From Bacteroidota bacterium (GTDB lineage Bacteria > Bacteroidota > Rhodothermia > Balneolales > Balneolaceae): a stretch of 64,000 bases of DNA. Positions 36,951 through 46,414 of this stretch are shown here, one piece after another. The notes beneath the pieces were generated by a model, which saw nothing but the letters and a program-made list of their open reading frames with translations, searched no databases and was not told where the DNA came from. Numbering within the stretch: position 1 is the first letter of the stretch; each line of letters opens with the position of its first letter. Where the stretch lies: NCBI GenBank assembly GCA_009909035.1, contig JAAAOB010000154.1, forward strand, positions 1-64,000. Reading direction: 5' to 3'. Position numbers and translations under genes: made by a program.

Positions 36951-38150
36951 ATGGACAACCAGAATCTAACCTTTTACAGCCGGCTGCCGGTGATTGAAAA
37001 CTTCTCGGAAATCGTGCAGATCGATCGCTATTCTCCGCTTCCCGATGACTGGCTGGTTGTTGCAACGGATATCCGGGGCTCTACTATTGCAATAGACAAG
37101 GGGGATTATAAATCGGTAAATATGGCTGGTGCAACCGCAATTGCGGCCATCTGCAACGCATTTCCATCGTTAGATATACCGTATGTCTTTGGAGGGGATG
37201 GAATCACATTAGCGTTACCTGATGTGGGCAAAAAACGCATTATGGGGCTTCTAAAATTTTGCAGAGAGGCTGTTAAATCTTCTTTCGGACTTGAACTTGC
37301 CGTCGGCTGCTACAGGATGAAAGAGCTCAGAACGGCAGGTGGAGATATAAGCGTCTGCAGGTTTAAACTATCTGAACATGTTACGCAGCCAATATTTTGG
37401 GGCAGCGGGGTAGACCTGGCTGAAGAGATGATTAAAGATCCATCAAACCCTATCGATCAATTCGAGACCGTCCCTGGAAGTTTTGAGGGACTTGAGTGCC
37501 GGTGGAATGAAGTTCCTTCCGATAAGGACGAAATAGTATCTATCATCATCAAGTCTGTTGCAGATAGTCAACAAGAGCGAAGCAGACTCTATAAGGCATG
37601 TCTCAGGCAAATCGATCAGATTTATGGAACTCCCCAACAGTACGCGCCAATCAGGAAAGATAAGATGCGGTTGACAGCGTCACCCCTTAACCTACGCACC
37701 GAACTATCGATCCGGAGCCATCCCGCTACGTTTATTAAAAAGATACGATACTTTTTGAAACTCGTATGCATGCAGATCGCCGGCTGGTTTCTTATGAAAA
37801 ACAGCATTGAAACAGAACAAACCAGGTGGGGAGAGTATAAAACCGATTTTGTGAAGAATGCTGACTTCAGAAAGTTTAATGATGGGTTAAAACTGGTTGT
37901 TTCCGGAACAACAGTACAGCGACAAAAATTAAGATCATACCTTGCAGACCAATACCGGGATGGGACCGTTGTATTTGGTACACACTCATCACCCGCCAGC
38001 ATGACAACTTGTTTTGTTAAAAGCTACCAGGGAAATCACATACACTTTATTGATGGAACCGATGGCGGGTACGCAGCAGCATCTGTGGAACTAAAACAGA
38101 GGCTGAAAGCATTACAGAAGAAACGTAAATCTTACAAACGTACAGTATGA
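36951..38150 (+). CDS. DUF3095 protein, class III cyclase-like
   Basis: A 399-aa soluble protein of the DUF3095 family. VVATDIRGST at residues 36-45 and YVFGGDGITLALP at 78-90 look like the two metal-binding loops of class III nucleotide cyclases, with Asp40 and Asp83 43 residues apart (44 in mammalian adenylyl cyclase). FWGSGVDLAEEM at 149-160 aligns with the cyclase helix that normally reads WGxxVNxAxR. Here the Asn and Arg that stabilise the transition state are Asp155 and Glu159, so ordinary cyclase activity is doubtful. The last four bases overlap msrB. Confidence 0.75.
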   Translation: MDNQNLTFYSRLPVIENFSEIVQIDRYSPLPDDWLVVATDIRGSTIAIDKGDYKSVNMAGATAIAAICNAFPSLDIPYVFGGDGITLALPDVGKKRIMGLLKFCREAVKSSFGLELAVGCYRMKELRTAGGDISVCRFKLSEHVTQPIFWGSGVDLAEEMIKDPSNPIDQFETVPGSFEGLECRWNEVPSDKDEIVSIIIKSVADSQQERSRLYKACLRQIDQIYGTPQQYAPIRKDKMRLTASPLNLRTELSIRSHPATFIKKIRYFLKLVCMQIAGWFLMKNSIETEQTRWGEYKTDFVKNADFRKFNDGLKLVVSGTTVQRQKLRSYLADQYRDGTVVFGTHSSPASMTTCFVKSYQGNHIHFIDGTDGGYAAASVELKQRLKALQKKRKSYKRTV

Positions 38151-38713
38151 AGACTCATTTTCATAAATACACGTTAATCACAACCCTGATTTATATAGGA
38201 TTCATCCTTTCAGCAGGTATTTCGAACAGCCAAAGCCCAATTATGACCCAAGAAGAACACAAGCAATTCTTAGAATCGATCACCTACCAGGAAGCTCTTG
38301 AAGACACCAACAATTCTAAAAGAGTAGAACGATCGGACGAGGAGTGGATAAATATACTTTCATCCGGTGAATATAGAATTTTACGAAATAAGGGCACGGA
38401 AATTCCTTATACAAATGAATATGACGGATTTTACGAAGATGGCTTATACCTTTGCCGGGGTTGCGGCAACCCGCTTTTTCACTCTGATCATAAATACAAC
38501 AGCCGAACCGGCTGGCCAAGCTATTGGAAGCCGATAAGAGACGGTGCAGTTGATGAAAAAGAAGATAACAGCTTATGGATGACCCGGACAGAAATTGTAT
38601 GTGCCCGGTGCGATTCCCATATCGGGCATGTATTTAATGACGGCCCTGATCCTACCGGCTTGAGATACTGTATGAACTCAAAAGCGATGAAGTTTATCCC
38701 TGAAGAAAGCTAA
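38147..38713 (+). CDS. msrB: Exported peptide-methionine (R)-S-oxide reductase
   Basis: MsrB reduces methionine-R-sulfoxide in proteins. The selenocysteine-free active site is Cys175 in GLRYCMNSKAMKF. The structural zinc site has Cys103 and Cys106 (LCRGCG) and Cys152 and Cys155 (VCARCD). DSHIGHVFNDGP and SRTGWPSYWKP are family signatures. A hydrophobic N-terminus (TLITTLIYIGFILSAGISNS) suggests export, so it likely protects envelope proteins. The ATG overlaps the DUF3095 stop. The end meets the convergent TonB-plug gene with overlapping stops. Confidence 0.95.
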   Translation: MKTHFHKYTLITTLIYIGFILSAGISNSQSPIMTQEEHKQFLESITYQEALEDTNNSKRVERSDEEWINILSSGEYRILRNKGTEIPYTNEYDGFYEDGLYLCRGCGNPLFHSDHKYNSRTGWPSYWKPIRDGAVDEKEDNSLWMTRTEIVCARCDSHIGHVFNDGPDPTGLRYCMNSKAMKFIPEES

Positions 38714-41181
38714 TTCACATCATATACCAGGGTTTCGCTGAAAGGAATTCCGAAGTCTGTTATTCCTTCTACAACTACTCGGTATCTTGATGGTATATCA
38801 TTCGTCCAGAATTGAATTGTAGCCTCACCATCATCCATCGAAATCTCTGGTTCCCAATGCATCGTTATCCTGGTGTCTTTCTGCTCCAGGTCTTTTGGGA
38901 CATTCAACCCATACCTTGGTGAATAGAAACGCGTAGGGGTCTGATATCCCTCAACAAAAGCATTTTTAAACCCCCGTTTCGGTTCTTCACTACCGGATAC
39001 ACTACTTCCGGTTCTCGTGCGCACAGATAAGACACCTCCGGCACCTCTCGTACCATAAGCAGCCAATTCCGTTGCTCTTCTGAATACATTGATTGTTTTT
39101 ATGTCATTCGGAGGTAAATTTTTAACCACATCCCAGCTTGTTTGGATACCGTCCAGAAGAATAAGAGGAGATGGTCTTCCCGAAAAAGAAGTCCCACCGG
39201 TCCGTATTAAGACGCCAACGGCCGGGTTTGCTGAAACTCCCGGTATCTGGTTTACAATATTTTCAACCTGGAGGTTCCGTAACGCCGGTCGTTCATCAAG
39301 ATCGATGCGCTGGCTGCCGGCCTCCCTGGCTCGTAAATCTCTTTCAGACTCATCAACTGTTTCTTTTTCGGCTGATACCACAACTTCATCGAGTTCACCC
39401 CGCATCTGAACATCTGCAAAGTCTTCCACTTGGGCTTGAGTGGATTCAGCACGCGCTGTAAGGTCATCGGCAGAATCATCACCTGTGGTGTCTCCAATAG
39501 CAAGCGGACTGAAATCGACCTGTGATATATGGGTCGTGTCAATGGGAAGGTGAGAATACGGTTCCGATAAGCGAATGATTACATTGTCACCTCCATCACT
39601 ATTATTTGCCCGTATACTCATAGGCTTAGACCCGGTAACGTCAAGATCCGGAATGAAAAAATGGCCCTCATCATCCGTTTCAATGATTTGCATCTCCTCA
39701 TGGTCGCTGCCAAGAGAAAAGACAACGGTGGCACCGGGAAGCCCTCGTCCACTCCATCCGCCCTGAATCTGCCCTTCAACGGTAATACCCTCTTCAGGAA
39801 GAGAAGCCAGTTCAATCTCCTCAACCGGCCGTACATTATCCATATCAAAAGCGCGCCAGCCCTGGGTCAGCATCAGCAGGTCAGCCGCGCGTTTACGCTC
39901 TTCATCTCTGCTAAAGTAGTAGCCCGGATTTTCAATATGTCCCGCCACATCAGATTCAAGCAGCAGCTTGGTTTCAATATTTGATGCCTCAGACTGGTAC
40001 TCATGCAGACGATCATCAAACACGGTAACGCTGGCCGTGCCGTTTGCCGTTTCGCCTTCCGCATCCTTAACAGTAAGTGTTAGGTTTACCTCCTCTCTTT
40101 GTTGATAGGAATCTTGATCTGCCGAAAGGGTTGAGGCGATGGTATCTGTTGGATTGATATTGAATGCAAGTCGCTCAGACAGAGGGGCTCCACCATTTCC
40201 GAGGACCGTGAAATGAACAGGGCCCGTTGGAAACATGTTTTTTGGGGCTACGGTAAATCCCGATCCATCAAATATGTCGACAGAAGTGGCAAGGTAGATT
40301 TCACCTCGTACATGGCCAAAAACCAGGAGGGAGCTATTTGTAACGGCTCCCGAGCTACGCACACGTAGAAAATATTGATCATGCTCATTTTCTGAGACCT
40401 GGAGCACAACTCCTTCAGCCCTGACAGGGGGTAAGTTAAACCTCTTGCCATCTATTTCAGCATAGTAGCGCTCACCTTCGCCCGGAGTTAATGTAAAAAC
40501 GCCCATTCCGAGATGTTCGGACTCTATGACCGCCACCTCCTCATCATCATCCCGGTTGTAGACAACTCCATTGATCGATTTGCCAAGGCCCGATTGGTTC
40601 ACCGCTTTGAAACCAACCCTGCTCTCAATACCCGCTATAAGATCACCGCCCTCAGGATAGAAACCGACATCAAACTCGGTCTCGGGATCAGTCTCTGGTA
40701 TGTTCTCTTCCAAATAGACCGGGATGTCCCGGCTAAATCCATAGGTTTCACCAAAGTTCAAACTCCAGGCGGTGTAGGCTTTAAGCCTGTAGTTTCCGGC
40801 CTGCTCCTCGTAAGTGATCGGGAAACTGCCGCGCCCGCGGCCTTCTTCATTTTTTATCGCGATTCGATCCACCAGATCACCGTCCGGAGAGTAGAGTTCC
40901 ACGTAGACAACACGACTTAAAAGCGACGGCGCATTCATGCTTCCGGCCGTGAGATAGACAGAAAACCAAATTCTATCTCCATACATATACCATTGCCTGT
41001 CGGTATGCAGGTACACCCGCTCTCGTGGAAGATTCTGCTGCAGGGCCTTAAACTGCTGGATGAACTGGACATCCGGCCTGTTTTGTTGCGCTTTACTTTC
41101 AGGCAGGAAGGCTGTGATTACAAGAAGTAACGGCAAGATGAATTGGAAAATAGTGCGGAAAGTATTCATTGATTTATTCAT
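38710..41181 (-). CDS. MG2-domain protein with TonB plug domain
   Basis: A large exported protein; I take the ATG at 41181 (MNKSMNTFRTIF) so the signal sequence FQFILPLLLVITAFLPESKAQ comes first. After it, RERVYLHTDRQWYMYGDRIWFSVY is an MG2 domain as in alpha-2-macroglobulins, followed by more beta repeats and a carboxypeptidase-like segment (ITVEGQIQGGWSGRGLPGATV). Near the end GVLIRTGGTSFSGRPSPLILLDG and AYGTRGAGGVLSVRT form a TonB-dependent receptor plug. Only ~90 residues remain after it, so no barrel is encoded. Similar proteins occur in Bacteroidota; the role is unknown. Confidence 0.82.
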   Translation of the reverse strand: MNKSMNTFRTIFQFILPLLLVITAFLPESKAQQNRPDVQFIQQFKALQQNLPRERVYLHTDRQWYMYGDRIWFSVYLTAGSMNAPSLLSRVVYVELYSPDGDLVDRIAIKNEEGRGRGSFPITYEEQAGNYRLKAYTAWSLNFGETYGFSRDIPVYLEENIPETDPETEFDVGFYPEGGDLIAGIESRVGFKAVNQSGLGKSINGVVYNRDDDEEVAVIESEHLGMGVFTLTPGEGERYYAEIDGKRFNLPPVRAEGVVLQVSENEHDQYFLRVRSSGAVTNSSLLVFGHVRGEIYLATSVDIFDGSGFTVAPKNMFPTGPVHFTVLGNGGAPLSERLAFNINPTDTIASTLSADQDSYQQREEVNLTLTVKDAEGETANGTASVTVFDDRLHEYQSEASNIETKLLLESDVAGHIENPGYYFSRDEERKRAADLLMLTQGWRAFDMDNVRPVEEIELASLPEEGITVEGQIQGGWSGRGLPGATVVFSLGSDHEEMQIIETDDEGHFFIPDLDVTGSKPMSIRANNSDGGDNVIIRLSEPYSHLPIDTTHISQVDFSPLAIGDTTGDDSADDLTARAESTQAQVEDFADVQMRGELDEVVVSAEKETVDESERDLRAREAGSQRIDLDERPALRNLQVENIVNQIPGVSANPAVGVLIRTGGTSFSGRPSPLILLDGIQTSWDVVKNLPPNDIKTINVFRRATELAAYGTRGAGGVLSVRTRTGSSVSGSEEPKRGFKNAFVEGYQTPTRFYSPRYGLNVPKDLEQKDTRITMHWEPEISMDDGEATIQFWTNDIPSRYRVVVEGITDFGIPFSETLVYDVN

Positions 41182-41361
41182 GCAACAGGAGGAATAGTTA
41201 GGGGCGATGTGGTACATCGTATACTTGATGGTTTTAAACTACATGAATAATAGGTTAATTATTTCCCTAATGCAAAATCAAACCATACGGAGCACGGGTA
41301 TTGGGGCAAGATTTCTTCGTACATGAATTTTACATATACATAACATTTAGTAAGTTCCACC

Positions 41362-43377
41362 ATGAAAAAGTTTATTCTACAGAAAGACGACACAGTATCA
41401 AGCGAAGATTTCACTATTGAGTACGAACATCTTCTGAATCCGGCCCAATTTAAAGCTGTCATGCATCCCGGAGGCCCGGCATTAGTGATTGCAGGGGCGG
41501 GAACTGGTAAAACGCGGACACTGATCTACAGGCTTGCCCGCCTGATTGAGAGTGGAGTTGATCCATCCTCCATTTTATTGTTAACATTTACCCGCAGAGC
41601 AGCAGGAGAGATGCTTCAACGGGCCAGTGCTATCCTGGATCAACGCTGCAGCAGGGTAGAGGGTGGAACCTTTCACCACTACTGCAGCAAACTGCTGCAC
41701 CGTCACGCCGATGCGATTGGATACCCGGAACAATTCACAATTATTGATTCCGGTGATGCCATGGATACCATTCAACTATTGCGGGGGCGCCTCGACCGGT
41801 CAAAAATTCAAAAAAGATTTCCCAAAAAAAGTACGCTCTACTCCATATTCAGCAGTTCTGTAAACAGAGATATATCCATACCTGAGTTGATCCAGCAGGA
41901 TTATCAGCAATTTGTTCAGTACACTGAAACAATTGAAGAGCTGCGAGACGACTATCAACGCTACAAAGAGATGAACGACGTCATGGATTTTGACGACCTG
42001 CTGGTTCACACTCGCAACGTAATGAAGAACAACAAGAGCGTGCGCGAAACGATCGCGTTCAAGCATAAGCACGTACTTGTGGATGAATACCAGGATACCA
42101 ACTCCCTGCAGGCTGAGCTCACCGAACTATTCAGCAGTGTTCACAAGAATGTAATGGCCGTTGGGGATGATGCACAAAGCGTCTACTCCTTTCGCGGGGC
42201 AGATCCGGAAAATATGCGCCAATTCCCTGACCAGTTTCCGGGAACCCAAATCATCAAACTGGAAGAAAATTACCGGTCAACGCAGCGGATCCTGGACCTG
42301 GCCAATCAGGTGCTGTCACAATCGAATGATACGTTTGAAAAACATTTATACACCAAAAACGAACAAGGGGACCTGCCCGGTCTGGTTAAATCCGCAAATA
42401 TGAATGATCAGAGCCGTTTCCTCTCGCAAATGATTCTGAACCTCAGAGAACAGGGAAAAGAACTGAGCGATATCGCGGTCCTGTTCAGGAACGGGCGCGA
42501 CTCCTACGATCTTGAAGTTGAGCTGAACAGAAAAAATATCCCGTATGTTAAATATGGCGGACAAAAATTTACAGAGGCCGCGCATGTGAAAGATGTGCTG
42601 GCACACCTCAGAATTTTTATCAATCCGCAGGATTCCATCTCCTGGAACCGCGCGCTTATGCTTATCGACGGAATTGGCCCAAAAACAGCTGAGGAATTTT
42701 TCCAATGGGTTCGGAAAAGCAGTAATCCGCATCAGCCTCATCGCGCATCACACGCAAGCGACCGTTATCTTGAACAGCTGAAAGCACTGAGCAAACTCTT
42801 TGCAGATCTGAACGCGTTCGAAGGTTCTGTACCTGAACAGCTCCAGACCGTTGTGGAGTACTATAGCAGATTTTGTAAAAAGCGGTTTGACGACCACCCG
42901 AAACGGATGAAAGACCTGGAGACGTTTGTGGATATCTCCGGTAAATATCGCACACTTCAGCAGCTTGTAGAAGAAGTGGCACTGGATCCCATTGAGGCAA
43001 CAGCGATTGAAACTGAAGCTGCGTCAACTGATGAGTCCCCCTTGGTTTTGAGCACCATTCATTCGGCCAAAGGGCTGGAGTGGAGCACCGTTTTCCTGAT
43101 TCAGTGCCTGGATGGCATCATCCCCTCAGGGTATGCGATTGATGATCCAGAGCAGATGGAAGAAGAAATCCGTCTTGTCTATGTTGCAATAACGCGGGCC
43201 AAAGAGCAGGTTTTTCTTACCTACCCGGCCATGCACCAGGGAGCCTATGGTGATTACTTTACCAACCCGTCCCGGTTCATCGAAGATATTCCCGAAACAA
43301 TTCTTGAACCCTGGATGCTTGTTGAAGAGTCGGCCTCGCTTGAGGAAAACGAGGGCCCCAAACTGCTTGACGGTTAA
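41362..43377 (+). CDS. UvrD/PcrA-like ATP-dependent DNA helicase
   Basis: An SF1A helicase of 671 aa. The Q motif LNPAQFKAV is followed by Walker A IAGAGTGKTRTL at residues 43-54. Motif II is VDEYQDTN, motif III GDDAQSVYSFRGA, motif IV LEENYRS, motif V VLSTIHSAKGLEWSTVFLI and motif VI EEIRLVYVAITRAKEQ. It lacks the longer C-terminal tail of UvrD and is shorter than PcrA (about 720-740), so it may be a paralogue used for repair or plasmid/phage DNA processing. Single gene. Confidence 0.93.
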   Translation: MKKFILQKDDTVSSEDFTIEYEHLLNPAQFKAVMHPGGPALVIAGAGTGKTRTLIYRLARLIESGVDPSSILLLTFTRRAAGEMLQRASAILDQRCSRVEGGTFHHYCSKLLHRHADAIGYPEQFTIIDSGDAMDTIQLLRGRLDRSKIQKRFPKKSTLYSIFSSSVNRDISIPELIQQDYQQFVQYTETIEELRDDYQRYKEMNDVMDFDDLLVHTRNVMKNNKSVRETIAFKHKHVLVDEYQDTNSLQAELTELFSSVHKNVMAVGDDAQSVYSFRGADPENMRQFPDQFPGTQIIKLEENYRSTQRILDLANQVLSQSNDTFEKHLYTKNEQGDLPGLVKSANMNDQSRFLSQMILNLREQGKELSDIAVLFRNGRDSYDLEVELNRKNIPYVKYGGQKFTEAAHVKDVLAHLRIFINPQDSISWNRALMLIDGIGPKTAEEFFQWVRKSSNPHQPHRASHASDRYLEQLKALSKLFADLNAFEGSVPEQLQTVVEYYSRFCKKRFDDHPKRMKDLETFVDISGKYRTLQQLVEEVALDPIEATAIETEAASTDESPLVLSTIHSAKGLEWSTVFLIQCLDGIIPSGYAIDDPEQMEEEIRLVYVAITRAKEQVFLTYPAMHQGAYGDYFTNPSRFIEDIPETILEPWMLVEESASLEENEGPKLLDG

Positions 43378-43398
43378 AAATGAATTTCAGAATCCGGG

Positions 43399-43632
43399 CT
43401 ACAGCCCCTTCAGTTTATTTCTCTGTGTAATCATCTGTACCAGCAACCAGCCGACCGGATAGACTGGAATGATAATGGCCAGGAAAAGCAGGAAAACGGT
43501 ACCTTTATTGTCATCGTGCTCCTGGCAGATACCAGCTACACCGGCCATCCAAAAAATAAAGAAGAAAAAGATGCCGAGAGAGATAACAAGAGACCCGACA
43601 AATCCGAAATTATTGTATACAGTTTCAAGCAT
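43399..43632 (-). CDS. Small two-helix membrane protein
   Basis: A 77-aa protein with two clear membrane segments (VGSLVISLGIFFFFIFWMAGVA and VFLLFLAIIIPVYPVGWLLV) joined by a polar loop ICQEHDDNKG. The shape recalls short superinfection-immunity-like membrane proteins, but no family was firmly recognised. It is convergent with the helicase gene and divergent from der. Confidence 0.6.
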   Translation of the reverse strand: MLETVYNNFGFVGSLVISLGIFFFFIFWMAGVAGICQEHDDNKGTVFLLFLAIIIPVYPVGWLLVQMITQRNKLKGL

Positions 43633-43737
43633 TTACTTGTAATTTAATCGTTATCTTTATCCACAAGCTTGTGCCGGCATCAAACACGATTGCAGGCAAA
43701 TCGAGCTGGAATTTAAATTACAAATTTAGCGCATCAG

Positions 43738-45048
43738 ATGTTACCCACGGTTTCAATAGTCGGCCGGCCAAACGTAGGAAAGTCTACACTCTTTAATCGT
43801 CTTATCGGGGAGAGGCAGGCCATTGTCCATGATGAATATGGCGTGACAAGGGATCGCCACTACGGCGAAAGTTTTTGGAACGGTCATGATTTTACCGTGA
43901 TAGATACGGGGGGATATTTGCCCGATGAGGCAAACGTCATTTCGGAAGGTATCCGGGAGCAGGTTCATATTGCCATTGAAGAGTCCGATGTAATTCTATT
44001 TGTCGTAGATGTGGAACATGGAATAAATACACTCGATAAATCAGTCGCCAACTTGTTAAGAAGAGTTGACAAACCTGTTCTTGTAGTGGTAAATAAAAGC
44101 GACAACGAAGAGCGAGCCCTGAATGCTGTTGAATTTTACGAACTCGGGCTCGAAGAAGTTTTCCCGGTATCTGCTATAAGTGGTACGGGGACAGGGGATT
44201 TACTTGATCGTGTTGTTGAGCTATTGCCTGCAAAACCGGAGGATGCGGTCGCTGAAAAGAATCCAAGAATCGCCTTCGTTGGACGCCCAAATGTGGGGAA
44301 GAGTTCCTTAATGAACGCTTTGCTTAAAAGCGAACGCTGTATCGTGACGGATATCCCCGGCACCACGCGCGACTCCATCAACAGTAAGCTACACTACAGT
44401 GGCAAGGATTATACGTTGATAGATACCGCCGGTTTGCGAAAAAGAGCCAAAGTGAAGGAGAATATTGAATTTTTCAGTAACGTCCGTACCGACCGTGCCA
44501 TTCGTGATTCCGATATTGTCATTCTGATTCTGGATGCAATGCAGGGGTTTGATACCCAGGATAAACGAATCATCAGGGAAGCTGAGAAATACAACAAAGG
44601 CATCGTTATCGCTCTCAATAAATGGGATATTGTGCCTGATAAAGACACAAATGTCCTGAAGGAGTTTGAGACCTATATCTATGATCGAATTCGCACGTCA
44701 ACCTATATTCCGATTGTATCCATTTCTGCGATGACGGGTATGCGCATAGAGCGAGTTATAGACGTAGCCGAAATGGTGATTCAAGAACGACGAAAAAAAA
44801 TCAGCACGCCAAAAATGAACGATTTTGTTCAAAAAGTGCTCAAAGAGCGTCAGTTACCCATGAAAAGGGGACAGCAGCTGAAAATTCAGTATGCACTACA
44901 GGTGAAAAGTGCTCCTCCGGTATTCAAATTTTTTATGAATAACCCTCAGGAACTTCCGCCAAATTACCGGCGGTTTATTGAACATATGCTGCGTAAAGAG
45001 TTTGATTTTACCGGAGTACCCATCACGATGGTCTTCAGGCAAAAATAG
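43738..45048 (+). CDS. der: Ribosome assembly GTPase Der (EngA)
   Basis: Der has two consecutive GTPase domains and aids 50S assembly. The first P-loop VGRPNVGKSTLFNRL is at residues 8-22 with DTGGYLPD and NKSDNEE. The second P-loop GRPNVGKSSLMNALL is at 182 with DTAGLRKRAK and NKWD. A C-terminal KH-like domain follows (APPVFKFFMNNPQELPPNYRRF). The length of 436 aa is standard. It is upstream of the nuoI-like gene by ~97 bases. Confidence 0.97.
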   Translation: MLPTVSIVGRPNVGKSTLFNRLIGERQAIVHDEYGVTRDRHYGESFWNGHDFTVIDTGGYLPDEANVISEGIREQVHIAIEESDVILFVVDVEHGINTLDKSVANLLRRVDKPVLVVVNKSDNEERALNAVEFYELGLEEVFPVSAISGTGTGDLLDRVVELLPAKPEDAVAEKNPRIAFVGRPNVGKSSLMNALLKSERCIVTDIPGTTRDSINSKLHYSGKDYTLIDTAGLRKRAKVKENIEFFSNVRTDRAIRDSDIVILILDAMQGFDTQDKRIIREAEKYNKGIVIALNKWDIVPDKDTNVLKEFETYIYDRIRTSTYIPIVSISAMTGMRIERVIDVAEMVIQERRKKISTPKMNDFVQKVLKERQLPMKRGQQLKIQYALQVKSAPPVFKFFMNNPQELPPNYRRFIEHMLRKEFDFTGVPITMVFRQK

Positions 45049-45145
45049 ATTCTCCCAATGGAATTAAATTGAACGATACGGATCAAAAGGTTATTTTTGA
45101 GGTACCCACGACTAATTGTATAAAAAAACAGACGGTTCTGCATAG

Positions 45146-45832
45146 ATGGATTTGGATAAACCGGTTTCTAACGCGATAAATAAAGATTTTCAGCGCGAGC
45201 GTAAACTTAGCTTTCTTGAGAATCTGTATCTTCCTGAGATTTTTAAAGGCCTTTGGTATACATTCAAACAGATGTTTGCCCCCACGTTTACGATGAACTA
45301 CCCGGAAGAAAAGTGGGATCCGCCATCGATTTTCAGGGGTCGGCCGGTTCTGGTTGAGGATAATGGAAAAGAACGATGCGTGGCTTGCGGGCTCTGCGCG
45401 CGGGCATGCCCGCCGCTGGCCATTAGTATGCAGGCAAACGAAGATGAAGAAGATCCTAAAGAACGATACCCCGATTTCTTTGAAATTAACATGCTTCGGT
45501 GTATCTACTGTGGATATTGCGAAGAGGTATGCCCCGAAGAAGCGATCGTGATGAGTAAAGATTACGATATTGTCTTCGAATCAAGGGAAGATGCGGTTTA
45601 CGATAAAGAGCGGCTGCTGGTTCCGAAAGAGGATCTGAAAGAGCGCCTCGATTTTTTAAAAGAGTATAAAAACCGGCAGTTTGGACAATTTTGGGATTTT
45701 CAGGAAGAGAATAATATTCATTCCGTACGAGACCGGGATCAGGAATGGAATACCGGACTCTCTTTGGTGGATATGCTCGAACAGCAGAAAAAGAACGATA
45801 GCACGAAAGCATCATCAAACTGGTCAGTTTAA
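45146..45832 (+). CDS. nuoI: NADH-quinone oxidoreductase subunit I-like ferredoxin protein
   Basis: It carries two 4Fe-4S clusters. Cys78, 81, 84 and 88 ([12 protein letters not shown]) and Cys119, 122, 125 and 129 ([12 protein letters not shown]) are in the typical NuoI layout with PEEKW and FRG ahead of the first. [24 protein letters not shown] is the NuoI N-terminal membrane-facing segment. The tail is long and acidic. No other complex I genes are in the window, so it is a detached nuo gene or a paralogue. Two unknown genes follow. Confidence 0.88.
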   Translation: MDLDKPVSNAINKDFQRERKLSFLENLYLPEIFKGLWYTFKQMFAPTFTMNYPEEKWDPPSIFRGRPVLVEDNGKERCVACGLCARACPPLAISMQANEDEEDPKERYPDFFEINMLRCIYCGYCEEVCPEEAIVMSKDYDIVFESREDAVYDKERLLVPKEDLKERLDFLKEYKNRQFGQFWDFQEENNIHSVRDRDQEWNTGLSLVDMLEQQKKNDSTKASSNWSV

Positions 45833-45853
45833 CCATCTACAGGTCAATACACC

Positions 45854-46411
45854 ATGCTGACAGATGAACAAGTTACTCAAGAACAGTACGATTCACTAAA
45901 AGATGATGCCCGTTATCTTGAAGACGAAGCTGAGGCTCTTAAATATATCATTGACCAGGTACCGTATACAGAAGTTCCATCTGGCGGAATGTCGATTATC
46001 CAAAAATTAGCGCTGATCGACTATGCCCAGCACCATTACTATCGCCCTCTGATCGAAAAAGCTTTCAGCAGTGCACGCCCTCTTAAGCTGAAAGATTTTG
46101 ATCACTACCGAGACACATTCGAATTCCCGGATGATGAAAAAGACGTTCAAAAAGTTCTGAACAAAATTGTAAAGCACAGGGCAGGGCTCTTAAATCTTTT
46201 TGATAAAATCCCTCTCATTGACTGGGAGAGAGCCGTCGTGGATGAACAAGGTAACACAATTTCCCTCTATGAATTCACCAATGGAATGATTCGGGAGGAG
46301 AGAACCGAACTAAAGGAAATTGCCGACCTTGTTCTGATCTATCAAAACAATAAACAGGCAAATCGCGAAGCAAATGCAAAGGCCCGTGATCGACAAAAAA
46401 TAGGAGATTGA
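45854..46411 (+). CDS. Conserved hypothetical helical protein
   Basis: A 185-aa protein predicted to be mostly helical and soluble. Histidines in YAQHHYYRPLIEKAF and the segment GNTISLYEFTNGMIREERTELKEIA faintly resemble the DinB/YfiT four-helix superfamily, but the similarity is weak. It lies 21 bases after the nuoI-like gene and 3 bases before a membrane protein gene, so the three are probably cotranscribed. Confidence 0.6.
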   Translation: MLTDEQVTQEQYDSLKDDARYLEDEAEALKYIIDQVPYTEVPSGGMSIIQKLALIDYAQHHYYRPLIEKAFSSARPLKLKDFDHYRDTFEFPDDEKDVQKVLNKIVKHRAGLLNLFDKIPLIDWERAVVDEQGNTISLYEFTNGMIREERTELKEIADLVLIYQNNKQANREANAKARDRQKIGD

Positions 46412-46414
46412 GCT

